The notes beneath the pieces are model-generated. The model made no database searches and was not told the origin of the DNA. It saw only the letters and a list, made by a program, of their open reading frames with translations. A stretch of DNA of 17,417 nucleotides from Betaproteobacteria bacterium (GTDB taxonomy: Bacteria; Pseudomonadota; Gammaproteobacteria; Burkholderiales; SG8-39). Below are positions 8,441 to 15,052 of the stretch, in pieces (the first letter of the stretch is position 1; each line of letters opens with the position of its first letter). Both the position numbers and the translations under genes were made by a program. Location of the stretch: the NCBI GenBank assembly GCA_011391185.1, contig JAABRB010000034.1, positions 1 to 17,417 of the forward strand. Direction: 5' to 3'.

Positions 8441-8525
8441 GTTCCCCGGAGGAACAAGGGGCCAAGGGAAGGGGTGGGACCCTTCCCTTCCCACCTGCCC
8501 TTGTATATCCCCTCCTTCGCGAGGG
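8441..8525. repeat. Intergenic palindromic repeat cluster, related to the 13.6-14.0 kb array
   Basis: Three further inverted repeats follow: GTTCC/GGAAC at 8441-8455; GGGAAGGG/CCCTTCCC at 8466-8473 and 8480-8487; and CCCTC/GAGGG at about 8510-8525. The core AAGGGGTGGG...CCCACCTG at 8469-8497 recurs in nearly the same form at 13751-13780, so both loci appear to hold members of one repeat family. The rest of the gap up to the transporter start shows no gene. A TATACA hexamer on the minus strand (8502-8507) could be a -10 element for the nucleotidase operon, but no good -35 was found. Confidence 0.6.
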
Positions 8526-8646
8526 CAGTCACGTCTCGAGAAAGGCTCCAGCTGGCATCAACCGGAAACGCGGAGCGGTGTCGCGTGCAACCGGCCGCAG
8601 GCATGTGAATGATAAGCTATTTCGCCTCCACTGCCCCGCGCGCCCC

Positions 8647-9618
8647 GTGACTGCACCGAAGCACAAGTTTGCACGCGTCCCGGCGCCAGGGGAGACGCCT
8701 CCACCGGCGCCGGTCGGCGCGTTTCACCCGGCGCTGCCCTACGCCGTCCTCGCCGCCGGCGTGCTGGTCGTCTCCAGCGCGTCGATACTCATCCGCTTCG
8801 CGCAGGGACTCGGCGTTCCATCACTGTCGCTCGCGGCGTGGCGGCTCACACTCGCGGCGCTGATCCTCACGCCGCTGGTGCTGGTGCGCTCCCGCGACGA
8901 GATCGCGAAGGTCGCGCCGCGCGATATCGGCCTCGCCGCGTTGGCCGGTGTATTTCTCGCGATTCACTTTGCGACGTGGATCGCGTCGCTCGCCTACACA
9001 TCGGTGGCGGCGAGCACCGTGCTCGTGACCACGAATCCGATCTGGATCGCGGCCGCCTCGTGGCTGCTCTTTCGCGAACGCCCTGGGGCGGGGCTCGCCG
9101 TGGGCATTGCCCTCGCGCTCGCAGGAGGCGTCGCGATTTTCGCCGCCGGTGCCGCCGACTCCGGCGAAGCGAATCCCGCACTCGGCAATACGCTCGCCCT
9201 GATCGGGTCGGTCATGGTCTCGGGCTACCTCCTGATCGGCCGCAGCCTGCGACGACGCCTCTCGCTGCTCGTCTACATCTGGCTGGTCTACGGAGCCGCG
9301 GCCGGCGCGCTGCTCCTTGCAGTGCTCATCACCGGCGGCCCGATGCTCGGATTCGCGGCGACGGCATACGCGATACTCCTCGCGCTTGCGGTCGGCCCGC
9401 AGCTCTGTGGCCACACCGCGTTCAACTGGGCGCTACGCTATCTCTCTCCGGCGTTTATCGCGATCGCAATCCTTGGCGAGCCGATCGGCGCCGCGCTCCT
9501 CGCTTTCCTGATCCTCGGCGAGCGCGTGGCGCCACTCGAGCTGGCGGGGTTCGCGCTGCTGCTCGTCGGAATCTATTGCGCGGCGCGTGCCGAGCGGCGT
9601 GGCGCAGCCCCGCGCTGA
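8647..9618 (+). CDS. EamA/DMT family transporter
   Basis: This is a drug/metabolite-transporter superfamily inner-membrane protein with two EamA repeats and about ten predicted membrane helices. The first helix begins at ALPYAVLAAGVLVVSSASIL. The second repeat starts near NTLALIGSVMVSGYLLIG and includes the typical ...SPAFIAIAILGEPIGAALLAFLILGE segment. The length from the chosen GTG is 323 residues. The start is uncertain: GTG at 8647 is the last possible start before helix 1, while GTG at 8605 or 8578 would give 14 or 23 more residues; none has a convincing Shine-Dalgarno. Members export amino acids, nucleobases or other small metabolites, and the substrate cannot be told here. The gene stands alone between a repeat cluster and the Mo-hydroxylase operon. 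Confidence 0.85.
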   Translation: MTAPKHKFARVPAPGETPPPAPVGAFHPALPYAVLAAGVLVVSSASILIRFAQGLGVPSLSLAAWRLTLAALILTPLVLVRSRDEIAKVAPRDIGLAALAGVFLAIHFATWIASLAYTSVAASTVLVTTNPIWIAAASWLLFRERPGAGLAVGIALALAGGVAIFAAGAADSGEANPALGNTLALIGSVMVSGYLLIGRSLRRRLSLLVYIWLVYGAAAGALLLAVLITGGPMLGFAATAYAILLALAVGPQLCGHTAFNWALRYLSPAFIAIAILGEPIGAALLAFLILGERVAPLELAGFALLLVGIYCAARAERRGAAPR

Positions 9619-9657
9619 GCCGCGCACCATGTGGAAGCGTTCTTGCTCAATTCCGCC

Positions 9658-9692
9658 GTGGCACGCCCGCCGGGGGGGCCAAGAAGTGCCAC
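9658..9692. repeat. Inverted repeat downstream of the EamA gene (possible weak terminator)
   Basis: GTGGCAC (9658-9664) and GTGCCAC (9686-9692) are perfect 7-bp arms flanking a GC-rich centre that can also pair internally. It lies 39 bp after the transporter stop. No U-tract follows, so a factor-independent terminator is not clearly supported. Confidence 0.4.
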
Positions 9693-9705
9693 AATACGCC
9701 GTGGC

Positions 9706-9740
9706 GCACCCGGGGCTCCGGGAAGGGTGCAAAAGAGCCC
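9706..9740. repeat. Overlapping alternative hairpins upstream of the Mo-hydroxylase operon
   Basis: GCACCC (9706-9711) pairs with GGGTGC (9725-9730), enclosing CCGG-rich sequence. GGGCTC (9713-9718) can instead pair with GAGCCC (9735-9740). The two stems interlock, so they could be mutually exclusive in a read-through transcript. No leader peptide or known riboswitch was recognised. Confidence 0.3.
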
Positions 9741-9760
9741 ATGACATAACTACGGGTATC

Positions 9761-9784
9761 TACAATTCCTGTAATTCCAGGAGG
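9761..9784 (+). promoter_or_regulatory. Possible -10 element and AGGAGG upstream of the Mo-hydroxylase operon
   Basis: TACAAT at 9761-9766 matches five of six -10 bases, but no -35 at proper spacing was found (ATGACA at 9741 is only 14 bp away). AATTCC is repeated at 9764-9769 and 9773-9778. A strong AGGAGG at 9779-9784 lies 12 nt before the FAD-subunit ATG. Between them is a four-codon ORF (9786-9800) whose TGA overlaps that ATG. Confidence 0.3.
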
Positions 9785-9796
9785 CATGGTCGGGGG

Positions 9797-10687
9797 ATGA
9801 GAGCGTTCAAGATTGTCGAGGCGCGCGACGCGAATCACGCTATCGCGCTGCTGGCCGAGCACAGCGGGTCGGTCAAGATTCTGGCGGGCGGCACCGACAT
9901 CCTCGTGGATTTCAAGCATGCTCCGCATTCGCCGAACGTGGTGCTCGACATCACCCGCGCCGAGGATCTGAAGGGCATCTCGATGACCGCCGCCGGGCTG
10001 CGCATCGGCGCGCTCGCCACGCATACGGACATCATGCGCTCGCCGCTCATCCGCGAGGGTCTGCCGGCGCTCGCGGACGCCGCACACACGATCGGCGCAG
10101 TGCAGACGCGCAACCTTGGCACGCTGGGCGGCAACCTGGTGACCTGCGTGCCTTCGATGGACAGCGGGCCCACGCTCGTCGCACTCGAGGCACGGGTGAC
10201 CGTGGCCGGCCCGGGTGGCCGCCGCGAGATGCCACTGACCGAATTCTTTGTCAGCCCGCGCAAGACCATCCTGAAGTCCGATGAGCTGCTCATCGAGATC
10301 GTGATCCCGAAGGAAAACATCGGCAAGCCGACGGATTTTCTCAAGTTCGGCCTGCGCAAGGGTCAGGCGCTGGCGCTGGTCAATGTCGCCTCGAGCCTGT
10401 GGGTCGAGCCGAAAAAGAACACGTTCGTCGCGCCGCGCATCGCGCTCGGCGCCGTGGCGCCGGTCGTGATTCGCGCGCCCAAGGCCGAGGCATACCTGGA
10501 AGGAAAACCGATCACGCCCGAAGCGATGAGCGAGGCCGGCCGGATCGCCGCCGGCGAGGCGCGGCCGATCAGCGATTTCCGCGCTTCGGCCGATTACCGC
10601 CGCGATCTCATCGCGACGCTTACGCGGCGCACCCTGGAGAATGCGTACCAGCGCGCCCAGGGGCGGTCCCAAGGAGTCTTGAAATGA
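9797..10687 (+). CDS. Molybdenum hydroxylase FAD-binding (medium) subunit
   Basis: This is the flavoprotein subunit of a xanthine dehydrogenase/CO dehydrogenase-family enzyme; it passes electrons from the iron-sulfur subunit to the external acceptor. The protein has 296 residues, the normal size. The two FAD-contact loops are visible: AGGTD at 30-34 and QTRNLGTLGGN at 103-113. The C-terminal CO-dehydrogenase flavoprotein domain (FGLRKGQALALVNVASSL onward) follows. In the second loop region the usual alanine-rich stretch reads CVPSMDSGPTL. ATG 9797 is chosen because MRAFKIVEA matches the family start; upstream in-frame sequence has no similarity. The stop overlaps the next gene in ATGA (10684-10687), giving tight coupling. 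No [4Fe-4S] insertion of the 4-hydroxybenzoyl-CoA reductase type (HcrB) is evident. Confidence 0.93.
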   Translation: MRAFKIVEARDANHAIALLAEHSGSVKILAGGTDILVDFKHAPHSPNVVLDITRAEDLKGISMTAAGLRIGALATHTDIMRSPLIREGLPALADAAHTIGAVQTRNLGTLGGNLVTCVPSMDSGPTLVALEARVTVAGPGGRREMPLTEFFVSPRKTILKSDELLIEIVIPKENIGKPTDFLKFGLRKGQALALVNVASSLWVEPKKNTFVAPRIALGAVAPVVIRAPKAEAYLEGKPITPEAMSEAGRIAAGEARPISDFRASADYRRDLIATLTRRTLENAYQRAQGRSQGVLK

Positions 10688-11163
10688 CCGAAGTGAATAT
10701 GAAGGTGAACGGCGAAGTCCGCTCGGCATCCGTCCCGCCCGAGACCACGCTGCTGAGGCTGCTGCGCGAGTCCTTCAGCCTGACGGGCGCGAAGCTCGGG
10801 TGCGACGTGGGCGACTGCGGGGCCTGCACGGTCATCGTGGACGGCATGTCCGTGAACGCCTGCCTGATGCTGGCCAGCCAGGCGGAAGGTCGCGAAGTGC
10901 TGACGATCGAGGGGCTCGCGACGGTCGACCACCTGCACCCGATCCAGGAGACCTTCGAGACGCTCGCCTCCCTGCAGTGCGGGTTCTGCGGCCCCGGCGT
11001 GATCATGTCGGCCAAGGCGCTGCTCGACGAGAACCCCGATCCGACCGTGCCGGAGATCCGCGATGCCCTTTCCGGAAATCTCTGCCGGTGCACCGGCTAC
11101 ACGAAAATGATCACGGCCATCCAGGACGCCGCGCGCCTCCTGCGCGAGAAGCAGGCCGCGTGA
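10684..11163 (+). CDS. Molybdenum hydroxylase [2Fe-2S] (small) subunit
   Basis: This small subunit carries the two [2Fe-2S] clusters that link the molybdenum centre to FAD. It has 159 residues, typical for the family. The plant-ferredoxin-type cluster ligands are Cys40, Cys45, Cys48 and Cys60 (LGCDVGDCGACTVIVDG). The second, helical-domain cluster uses Cys99, Cys102, Cys134 and Cys136 (QCGFCGPGVI and LCRCTGY). All eight ligands are present. The start at 10684 is supported by a perfect AAGGAG at 10671-10676 with 7-nt spacing and by the ATGA overlap with the FAD subunit. The longer open frame upstream is only a shadow of the FAD gene. Confidence 0.96.
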   Translation: MTEVNMKVNGEVRSASVPPETTLLRLLRESFSLTGAKLGCDVGDCGACTVIVDGMSVNACLMLASQAEGREVLTIEGLATVDHLHPIQETFETLASLQCGFCGPGVIMSAKALLDENPDPTVPEIRDALSGNLCRCTGYTKMITAIQDAARLLREKQAA

Positions 11164-11187
11164 ATCCGCCATCCGGAGGACGAAGCC

Positions 11188-12582
11188 ATGAATGACAAGT
11201 TACGGGTCGACGAGAAAGAGATCACGCGGGAAATGCTGCGCGATGCCGGCGAGGCGCTGCGCATGCCGGTCATCACGCCACCGGTGCCGTATCCGATCGA
11301 GACCCTGGTTCCGGAAGTCCGTCAGCAGACGCCCGCAGTGGGCCAGCGCGCCACGCGTCCCGACGGCCGTCTCCACGGCCTCGGTCAGACCAAGTACATC
11401 GAAGATCTCACCTTCCCGGGGATGCTGCACGCCAAGATCAAGCGGGCCGGCATCGCCTCGGCGCTGATCAAGCGCATCGACTCGAGCGAAGCCGAGGCGA
11501 TGCCCGGCGTGATGGCGGTGCTCCTTGGCGGCGAGATCCCGGTCAACTCCTTCGGGCCGTCGTTGCAGGACCAGCCGGTGCTCTGCGACGAACGCGTATT
11601 CCATGCGGGAGACGGTGTTGCAGCGGTCGCGGCCGTCACCGAACAGATCGCCCTCGAGGCGCTCGAGAGAATCAAGGTCGAGTACGAGCCGCTCACGCCC
11701 GTCTTCGATCCGTTTGAAGCGATGCAGGACGACGCCCCCAAGGTGCATCCGCCGGCAAGCAACATCTACGCGCGCAAGATCATCAAGAAGGGCGACATCG
11801 AGAAGGGCTTCGCCGAGTCCTACCGGATCTTCGAAGCGCGTTATTCCACCCAGATGGTCGAGCACGTGCCGCTCGAGCCGCATGCCTCGATCGGGATGTG
11901 GGACTCCAACGGCCGCCTGACCGTCTACTCGAGCCTGGGCCGGATCACCCTCGGTCGGGCCGACATCGCCCGCACGCTCAGATTGCCGGTCAACCGGGTC
12001 CACGTCGTGGCCACGATCGTGGGCGGCAACTTCGGCGGCAAGAACGAGATCACGGTGGAGCCGGTCGTCGCATTGCTGGCGAAGAAGACCGGCCGGCCGG
12101 TGAAGGCCGTGTTCTCGCGCGGCGAGGAATTCACATCGTCGACGACACGCCATCCGATCGTCATGGATTACAAGACCGGCGTGTCCAAAGATGGACGGAT
12201 CCTCGCGCGGCAGGTGAAGCTGTATCTCGATGGCGGCGCCTACTGCTCGTGGAGCGAGACGACCCTCGGCAAGGCGTGCATCCTTTCGCCCGGTCCGTAC
12301 AACATCGAGAACGTCCAGGCGGAGGCGTTCGTGATCTACACCAACAAGACGGTGACCGGCGCCATGCGCGGATTCGGCGCGCCGCAGGTCTGCTTCGCCT
12401 ATGAATCGCAGATGGACGACATCGCCAAGGCGCTCGGCATCGATCCGCTCGAGATCCGGCTCCGGAACGCATTCGGCGAGGGATCGATCAGCCCGACGGG
12501 TCAGGTCCTGCACAGCGTGGTCGTCAGGGAATCACTCGAGCGTGCCGCCGAGCGCTACGGCTGGCAGGAGGGCCGGTCATGA
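11188..12582 (+). CDS. Molybdenum hydroxylase large subunit, part 1 (NdhL-like)
   Basis: This 464-residue protein corresponds to the N-terminal part of a normal ~770-residue molybdopterin subunit. It has an unusual leader of about 50 residues, then the a/b-hammerhead domain (DGRLHGLGQTKYIEDL at 59-74) and the first Mo-cofactor domain. Motifs visible are GGNFGGK at 279-285, FSRGEEFTSSTTRHP at 309-323, and MRGFGAPQ at 393-400 with the conserved active-site Arg394. The AYRCSFR loop of form I CO dehydrogenase is absent, so this is not CoxL. The protein stops just before the second Mo domain, which is encoded by the next gene. GGAGG at 11175-11179 is 8 nt upstream of the ATG. Size and role resemble NdhL of nicotinate dehydrogenase; the substrate is unknown. 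Confidence 0.9.
   Translation: MNDKLRVDEKEITREMLRDAGEALRMPVITPPVPYPIETLVPEVRQQTPAVGQRATRPDGRLHGLGQTKYIEDLTFPGMLHAKIKRAGIASALIKRIDSSEAEAMPGVMAVLLGGEIPVNSFGPSLQDQPVLCDERVFHAGDGVAAVAAVTEQIALEALERIKVEYEPLTPVFDPFEAMQDDAPKVHPPASNIYARKIIKKGDIEKGFAESYRIFEARYSTQMVEHVPLEPHASIGMWDSNGRLTVYSSLGRITLGRADIARTLRLPVNRVHVVATIVGGNFGGKNEITVEPVVALLAKKTGRPVKAVFSRGEEFTSSTTRHPIVMDYKTGVSKDGRILARQVKLYLDGGAYCSWSETTLGKACILSPGPYNIENVQAEAFVIYTNKTVTGAMRGFGAPQVCFAYESQMDDIAKALGIDPLEIRLRNAFGEGSISPTGQVLHSVVVRESLERAAERYGWQEGRS
12566..12571 (+). promoter_or_regulatory. Ribosome binding site that decides the split of the large subunit
   Basis: A full-consensus AGGAGG ends 7 nt before the ATG at 12579. That ATG overlaps the upstream TGA as ATGA (12579-12582). 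A dedicated ribosome binding site at exactly this point argues that the break in the large subunit is a real gene boundary rather than a sequencing frameshift. Confidence 0.8.
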
Positions 12583-13625
12583 AACGGCGCGGACGCGGCA
12601 TCGCCTGCATGTGGTATCCGATCGGCTTCACCGTTGCGGCCAACGCCAGTGCGGCGACCGTGAAGGTGAACGAAGACGGCACCGCGACGCTCCTCACCGG
12701 CACCGTTGAGACGGGACAGGGCTCGCTCACCGTTCTGGCCCAGATCGCGGCGGAGGAACTCGGGGTGGCGACCGAAGATGTACACGTCGTCTCGGCCGAC
12801 ACCGATACGACGCCCATGGACACGGGCGCCATCGCGAGCCGCACCACCTACGTGACCGGGAACGCCACCCGACTCGCCGCCGAGAAGGCCAAGGCCATTC
12901 TCTTCAACGTGGCCGCGCCGATGCTCGGCGTGCGCCCCGACCAGCTCGAGGCGCGCGACCGCAAGATCCAGGTGAAGCGTTTTCCGCAGCGCCAGCTCCC
13001 CATCGGCCAGGTCGCGCACCACGCGCTTTTCGTCAAGGGCGAGCCGCCGATCGGCAGCGCCTCGTTCAATCCCCCCACAGTGGCGATGGACCCGGAGACC
13101 GGCCAGGGCTTGCCGTTCGCGACCTACGTCTACGCGACGCAGATCGCCGAGGTCGACGTCGACGACGAGACCGGTGAAGTGGAAGTCCTGCGCATCGTCG
13201 CGTCGCATGACTGCGGCACCGCCATCAACCCGATGCTGGTCGAGGGGCAGATCGAGGGCGGCATCTCCATGGGGCTCGGTCTGGCGCTCCAGGAGGAGAT
13301 CCTCTTCGACGACAAAGGCCGGCAGATCAACCCGAATCTCACCAATTACATCATGCCGACCAGCCTCGACATGCCCGAGATCGAGGTCGACATCGTGCCG
13401 AGCTACGACCCGACCGGCCCGTTCGGCGCGAAGGGCGTCGGCGAGCCCACGTCCGTGCCCACCGCCGCCGCCATCCTGAATGCGATCCACGATGCGGTCG
13501 GTGCGCGGGTCTACGCGCTCCCCGCCACCGCCGAGAAAGTCCTCGCGGCGATCAAGGCCGCCCGCGCGCAGGACGGCAAGCAGCTCTCCGGCGCGCAGCG
13601 CGCGATCGCGGGCCCCGCGACCTGA
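12579..13625 (+). CDS. Molybdenum hydroxylase large subunit, part 2 (NdhM-like)
   Basis: This 348-residue protein supplies the second Mo-cofactor-binding domain missing from the preceding gene. Motifs visible are VETGQGSLTVLAQIAAEELG at 43-62 (cofactor contact), SHDCGTAINP at 209-218, VEGQIEGGISMGLG at 221-234, and GAKGVGEP at 283-290. Glu289 is the expected catalytic base that activates the Mo-bound water. It starts at an ATG with AGGAGG and an ATGA overlap, and begins directly in the domain (GRGIACMWYP) without a remnant of part 1. Together with part 1 it gives a complete active site split over two chains. The predicted size of about 37 kDa matches that recalled for NdhM of Eubacterium barkeri. 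No XdhC/CoxI-type maturation gene is seen downstream. Confidence 0.9.
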   Translation: MKRRGRGIACMWYPIGFTVAANASAATVKVNEDGTATLLTGTVETGQGSLTVLAQIAAEELGVATEDVHVVSADTDTTPMDTGAIASRTTYVTGNATRLAAEKAKAILFNVAAPMLGVRPDQLEARDRKIQVKRFPQRQLPIGQVAHHALFVKGEPPIGSASFNPPTVAMDPETGQGLPFATYVYATQIAEVDVDDETGEVEVLRIVASHDCGTAINPMLVEGQIEGGISMGLGLALQEEILFDDKGRQINPNLTNYIMPTSLDMPEIEVDIVPSYDPTGPFGAKGVGEPTSVPTAAAILNAIHDAVGARVYALPATAEKVLAAIKAARAQDGKQLSGAQRAIAGPAT

Positions 13626-13638
13626 CGGGTCTCGATGG

Positions 13639-13864
13639 CATCCCCTCCTCTCCGAGGGTGAGCCGGGGTTTCGAGAACGTGCCTGCGCACGTTCGAGCCG
13701 GCGAACGCCCGAAGCGTCCTCGCTTCGGGCCGGACGGGGTGGCGCGCTTGAAGGGGTGGGGGCCCCTTCATCCCCACCTGGCCGGGGTGGTGTTCCAGAG
13801 CCTGTGCAGAACCTCAACCACCCCGCCCGCGTCGCGGGCACCCCTCCTTGAAAAGGAGGGGATG
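13639..13864. repeat. Palindromic element, unit 1, with 11-bp terminal inverted repeats
   Basis: CATCCCCTCCT (13639-13649) and AGGAGGGGATG (13854-13864) are perfect inverted ends. Inside are hairpins GAACGTGC/GCACGTTC (13675-13694), GCCCGAAGCG/CGCTTCGGGC (13707-13730, 4-nt loop), TGAAGGGG/CCCCTTCA (13749-13770), and CCCCTCCTT/AAGGAGGGG (13841-13861). The unit starts about 13 bp after the Mo-hydroxylase stop. It encodes nothing recognisable. ATGG on both sides (13635-13638 and 13862-13865) might be a target duplication but overlaps the inverted repeat. Confidence 0.75.
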
Positions 13865-13993
13865 GTCTAAAGCTGCTTCCCCTCCTCTTCGAGGAGGGGT
13901 GGCTGCGAAGCAGCCGGGGTGGTGTTCCAGAGCCTGTGCAGAACCTCAACCACCCCGCCCGCTGCGCGGGCACCCCTCCTTGAAAAGGAGGGG
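13781..13993. repeat. Two 81-bp direct repeats (79/81 identical)
   Basis: The segments 13781-13861 and 13913-13993 are identical except for a GT/TG swap in the loop of a small CCCGC..GCGGG hairpin. Each begins GCCGGGGTGGTGTTCCAG and ends with the CCCCTCCTTGAAAAGGAGGGG hairpin minus nothing. The 51-bp spacing holds a different hairpin module, so they are the shared right halves of two composite elements, not a simple tandem array. Confidence 0.85.
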
Positions 13994-13995
13994 AA
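13877..13995. repeat. Palindromic element, unit 2, with 10-bp terminal inverted repeats
   Basis: TTCCCCTCCT (13877-13886) and AGGAGGGGAA (13986-13995) are perfect inverted ends of a 119-bp unit. Inside are CCCCTCCTC/GAGGAGGGG (13879-13899), GGCTGC/GCAGCC (13901-13915), and the same right half as unit 1. It ends 21 bp before the stop of the convergent VOC gene. The A-tract after the last hairpin reads as T before the hairpin on the minus strand, so it is not a canonical terminator for either operon, although it may still hinder read-through. Confidence 0.75.
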
Positions 13996-14016
13996 AAAAC
14001 CTCACTGACCCGCTCC

Positions 14017-14964
14017 CTACGGGATCGCGTGCGAGATGAACGCTTCCGGCACGGGCTCGCCCCACTGCGAGCTCAACCCCTCGTCTGCCGGGAGAAGATT
14101 CGGCTTGTCGTGGATGTTGAGCACGTCGGTGTCGGTCCAGTGCTCATGCACCCGGCCCCAGGGATCCTGCCAGTAGTCGTACACCTGGCTGCCGAGCACG
14201 TGGCGGCCGATGCCCCACACGTGCTTGTATTTCCCGGCGCGCATCAGGTGCTCGTGCCCGAGCATCACGTCGTCGATGCTCTGCACCTCGAAGGACAGGT
14301 GGTTGATGCCAACCTTCGGTCCTTCGATGCACAGGAACACGTGGTGATCGACGAAGGTTTCGCCGCGGTCGCAGCGGTTGAACGACGCGATGATGTTGTC
14401 TTTCGATTCCGCGTAAACCTCGTCGGAACATACGAGTCCGAACATCTCCCGGTACCACTTGATCCGCTCGGCCGCGTTCTGCGTCATGATTACGCCGTGC
14501 GCGATGCGCTTGACCTGCGAGGGTCCGCGCTCGAGGCGCATCAGCTCTCCCGTGCGGCGCAGCTTCGCATCGCCCCAGTTGAGAATGTTGCGGCGGGTAG
14601 CTAGTGGCGGCAGTTGCTGCATGTCGCACACGACTTCCATCTGGTAGCCGTGCGGATCGGCGAGGCGCACGCGCTTGCCGCCGCCCGGCTCGTCGAGGTT
14701 CTCGATTCCGCTCGCGCCCTCCACCTTCGCGAGCTTTTTCAGGGCGTCCTCGTTCTCGGCGAAAAAGGCGAGACCGATGAACTTGCTCGGCCCGAGATGT
14801 GTCACGTGAATGTGGTGATCGGGATCGGTTCCGCGCATGTAGAGCGCGTCTGCGGTTCGCTCGGAACGAACCATCCCGAAAGTCGTCAGGAATTCCTCGG
14901 CTTCGTCGAGGCTGGGGGACTGCAGGCGCCCATAGGCGATATCCGTGACCTTGATGACCGGCAT
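14017..14964 (-). CDS. VOC-superfamily protein, type I extradiol dioxygenase-like
   Basis: This two-domain vicinal-oxygen-chelate protein has 315 residues, the size of 2,3-dihydroxybiphenyl/catechol 2,3-dioxygenases. The three metal ligands expected in the C-terminal module are present: His156 (RIAHGVI), His222 (GINHLSFEV) and Glu274 (RVHEHW). Their spacing of 66 and 52 residues is close to that recalled for BphC (His146, His210, Glu260), so Fe(II)-dependent ring cleavage of a catechol-like substrate is plausible. The N-terminal module (HHIHVTHLGPSKFIGLAFFA) is the non-catalytic half. The start at 14964 has GAGG 6 nt upstream; an ATG at 14976 would add four residues. It lies 76 bp downstream of the ABC ATPase on the same strand and may be the last gene of that operon. 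The exact substrate is unknown. Confidence 0.85.
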   Translation of the reverse strand: MPVIKVTDIAYGRLQSPSLDEAEEFLTTFGMVRSERTADALYMRGTDPDHHIHVTHLGPSKFIGLAFFAENEDALKKLAKVEGASGIENLDEPGGGKRVRLADPHGYQMEVVCDMQQLPPLATRRNILNWGDAKLRRTGELMRLERGPSQVKRIAHGVIMTQNAAERIKWYREMFGLVCSDEVYAESKDNIIASFNRCDRGETFVDHHVFLCIEGPKVGINHLSFEVQSIDDVMLGHEHLMRAGKYKHVWGIGRHVLGSQVYDYWQDPWGRVHEHWTDTDVLNIHDKPNLLPADEGLSSQWGEPVPEAFISHAIP

Positions 14965-15052
14965 GGTGGACCTCATGCTCCCGATTCAATGGCCGTATTC
15001 TGCCCCAGCCGGGAATTGGCCGTGCCCGTCCTGCAGGGAACGGCTCGCCTGA

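Noticed and set aside
9659..9675. Sigma-54 promoter (TGGCACG) upstream of the Mo-hydroxylase operon
   Set aside because: The -24-like TGGCACG is present, but no GC-containing -12 element at the required spacing follows. The motif is explained by the inverted repeat 9658-9692.
11200..12513. Long minus-strand ORF (437 codons) opposite the Mo subunit
   Set aside because: It has Arg/Asp/His-rich, non-protein-like composition and lies exactly antisense to a conserved enzyme; it is a high-GC shadow. The same holds for the long antisense ORFs at 12555-13973 and 4252-5295.
12570..12590. A sequencing frameshift as the cause of the split large subunit
   Set aside because: The second gene has its own AGGAGG at 7-nt spacing and a clean ATGA overlap at the domain boundary. 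A chance indel would rarely create both. It remains testable from reads.
11188..13625. Form I CO dehydrogenase (CoxMSL)
   Set aside because: The diagnostic AYRCSFR active-site loop of CoxL is absent and the gene order FAD-FeS-Mo-Mo with a split large subunit differs.
13781..13993. CRISPR array
   Set aside because: There are only two 81-bp copies, each full of internal palindromes, with a hairpin-containing spacer and no cas genes. The repeat length and structure do not fit CRISPR.
13973..14000. Rho-independent terminator for the Mo-hydroxylase operon
   Set aside because: The hairpin is strong but is followed by A residues on the plus strand. On the minus strand the T-run precedes the hairpin rather than following it.
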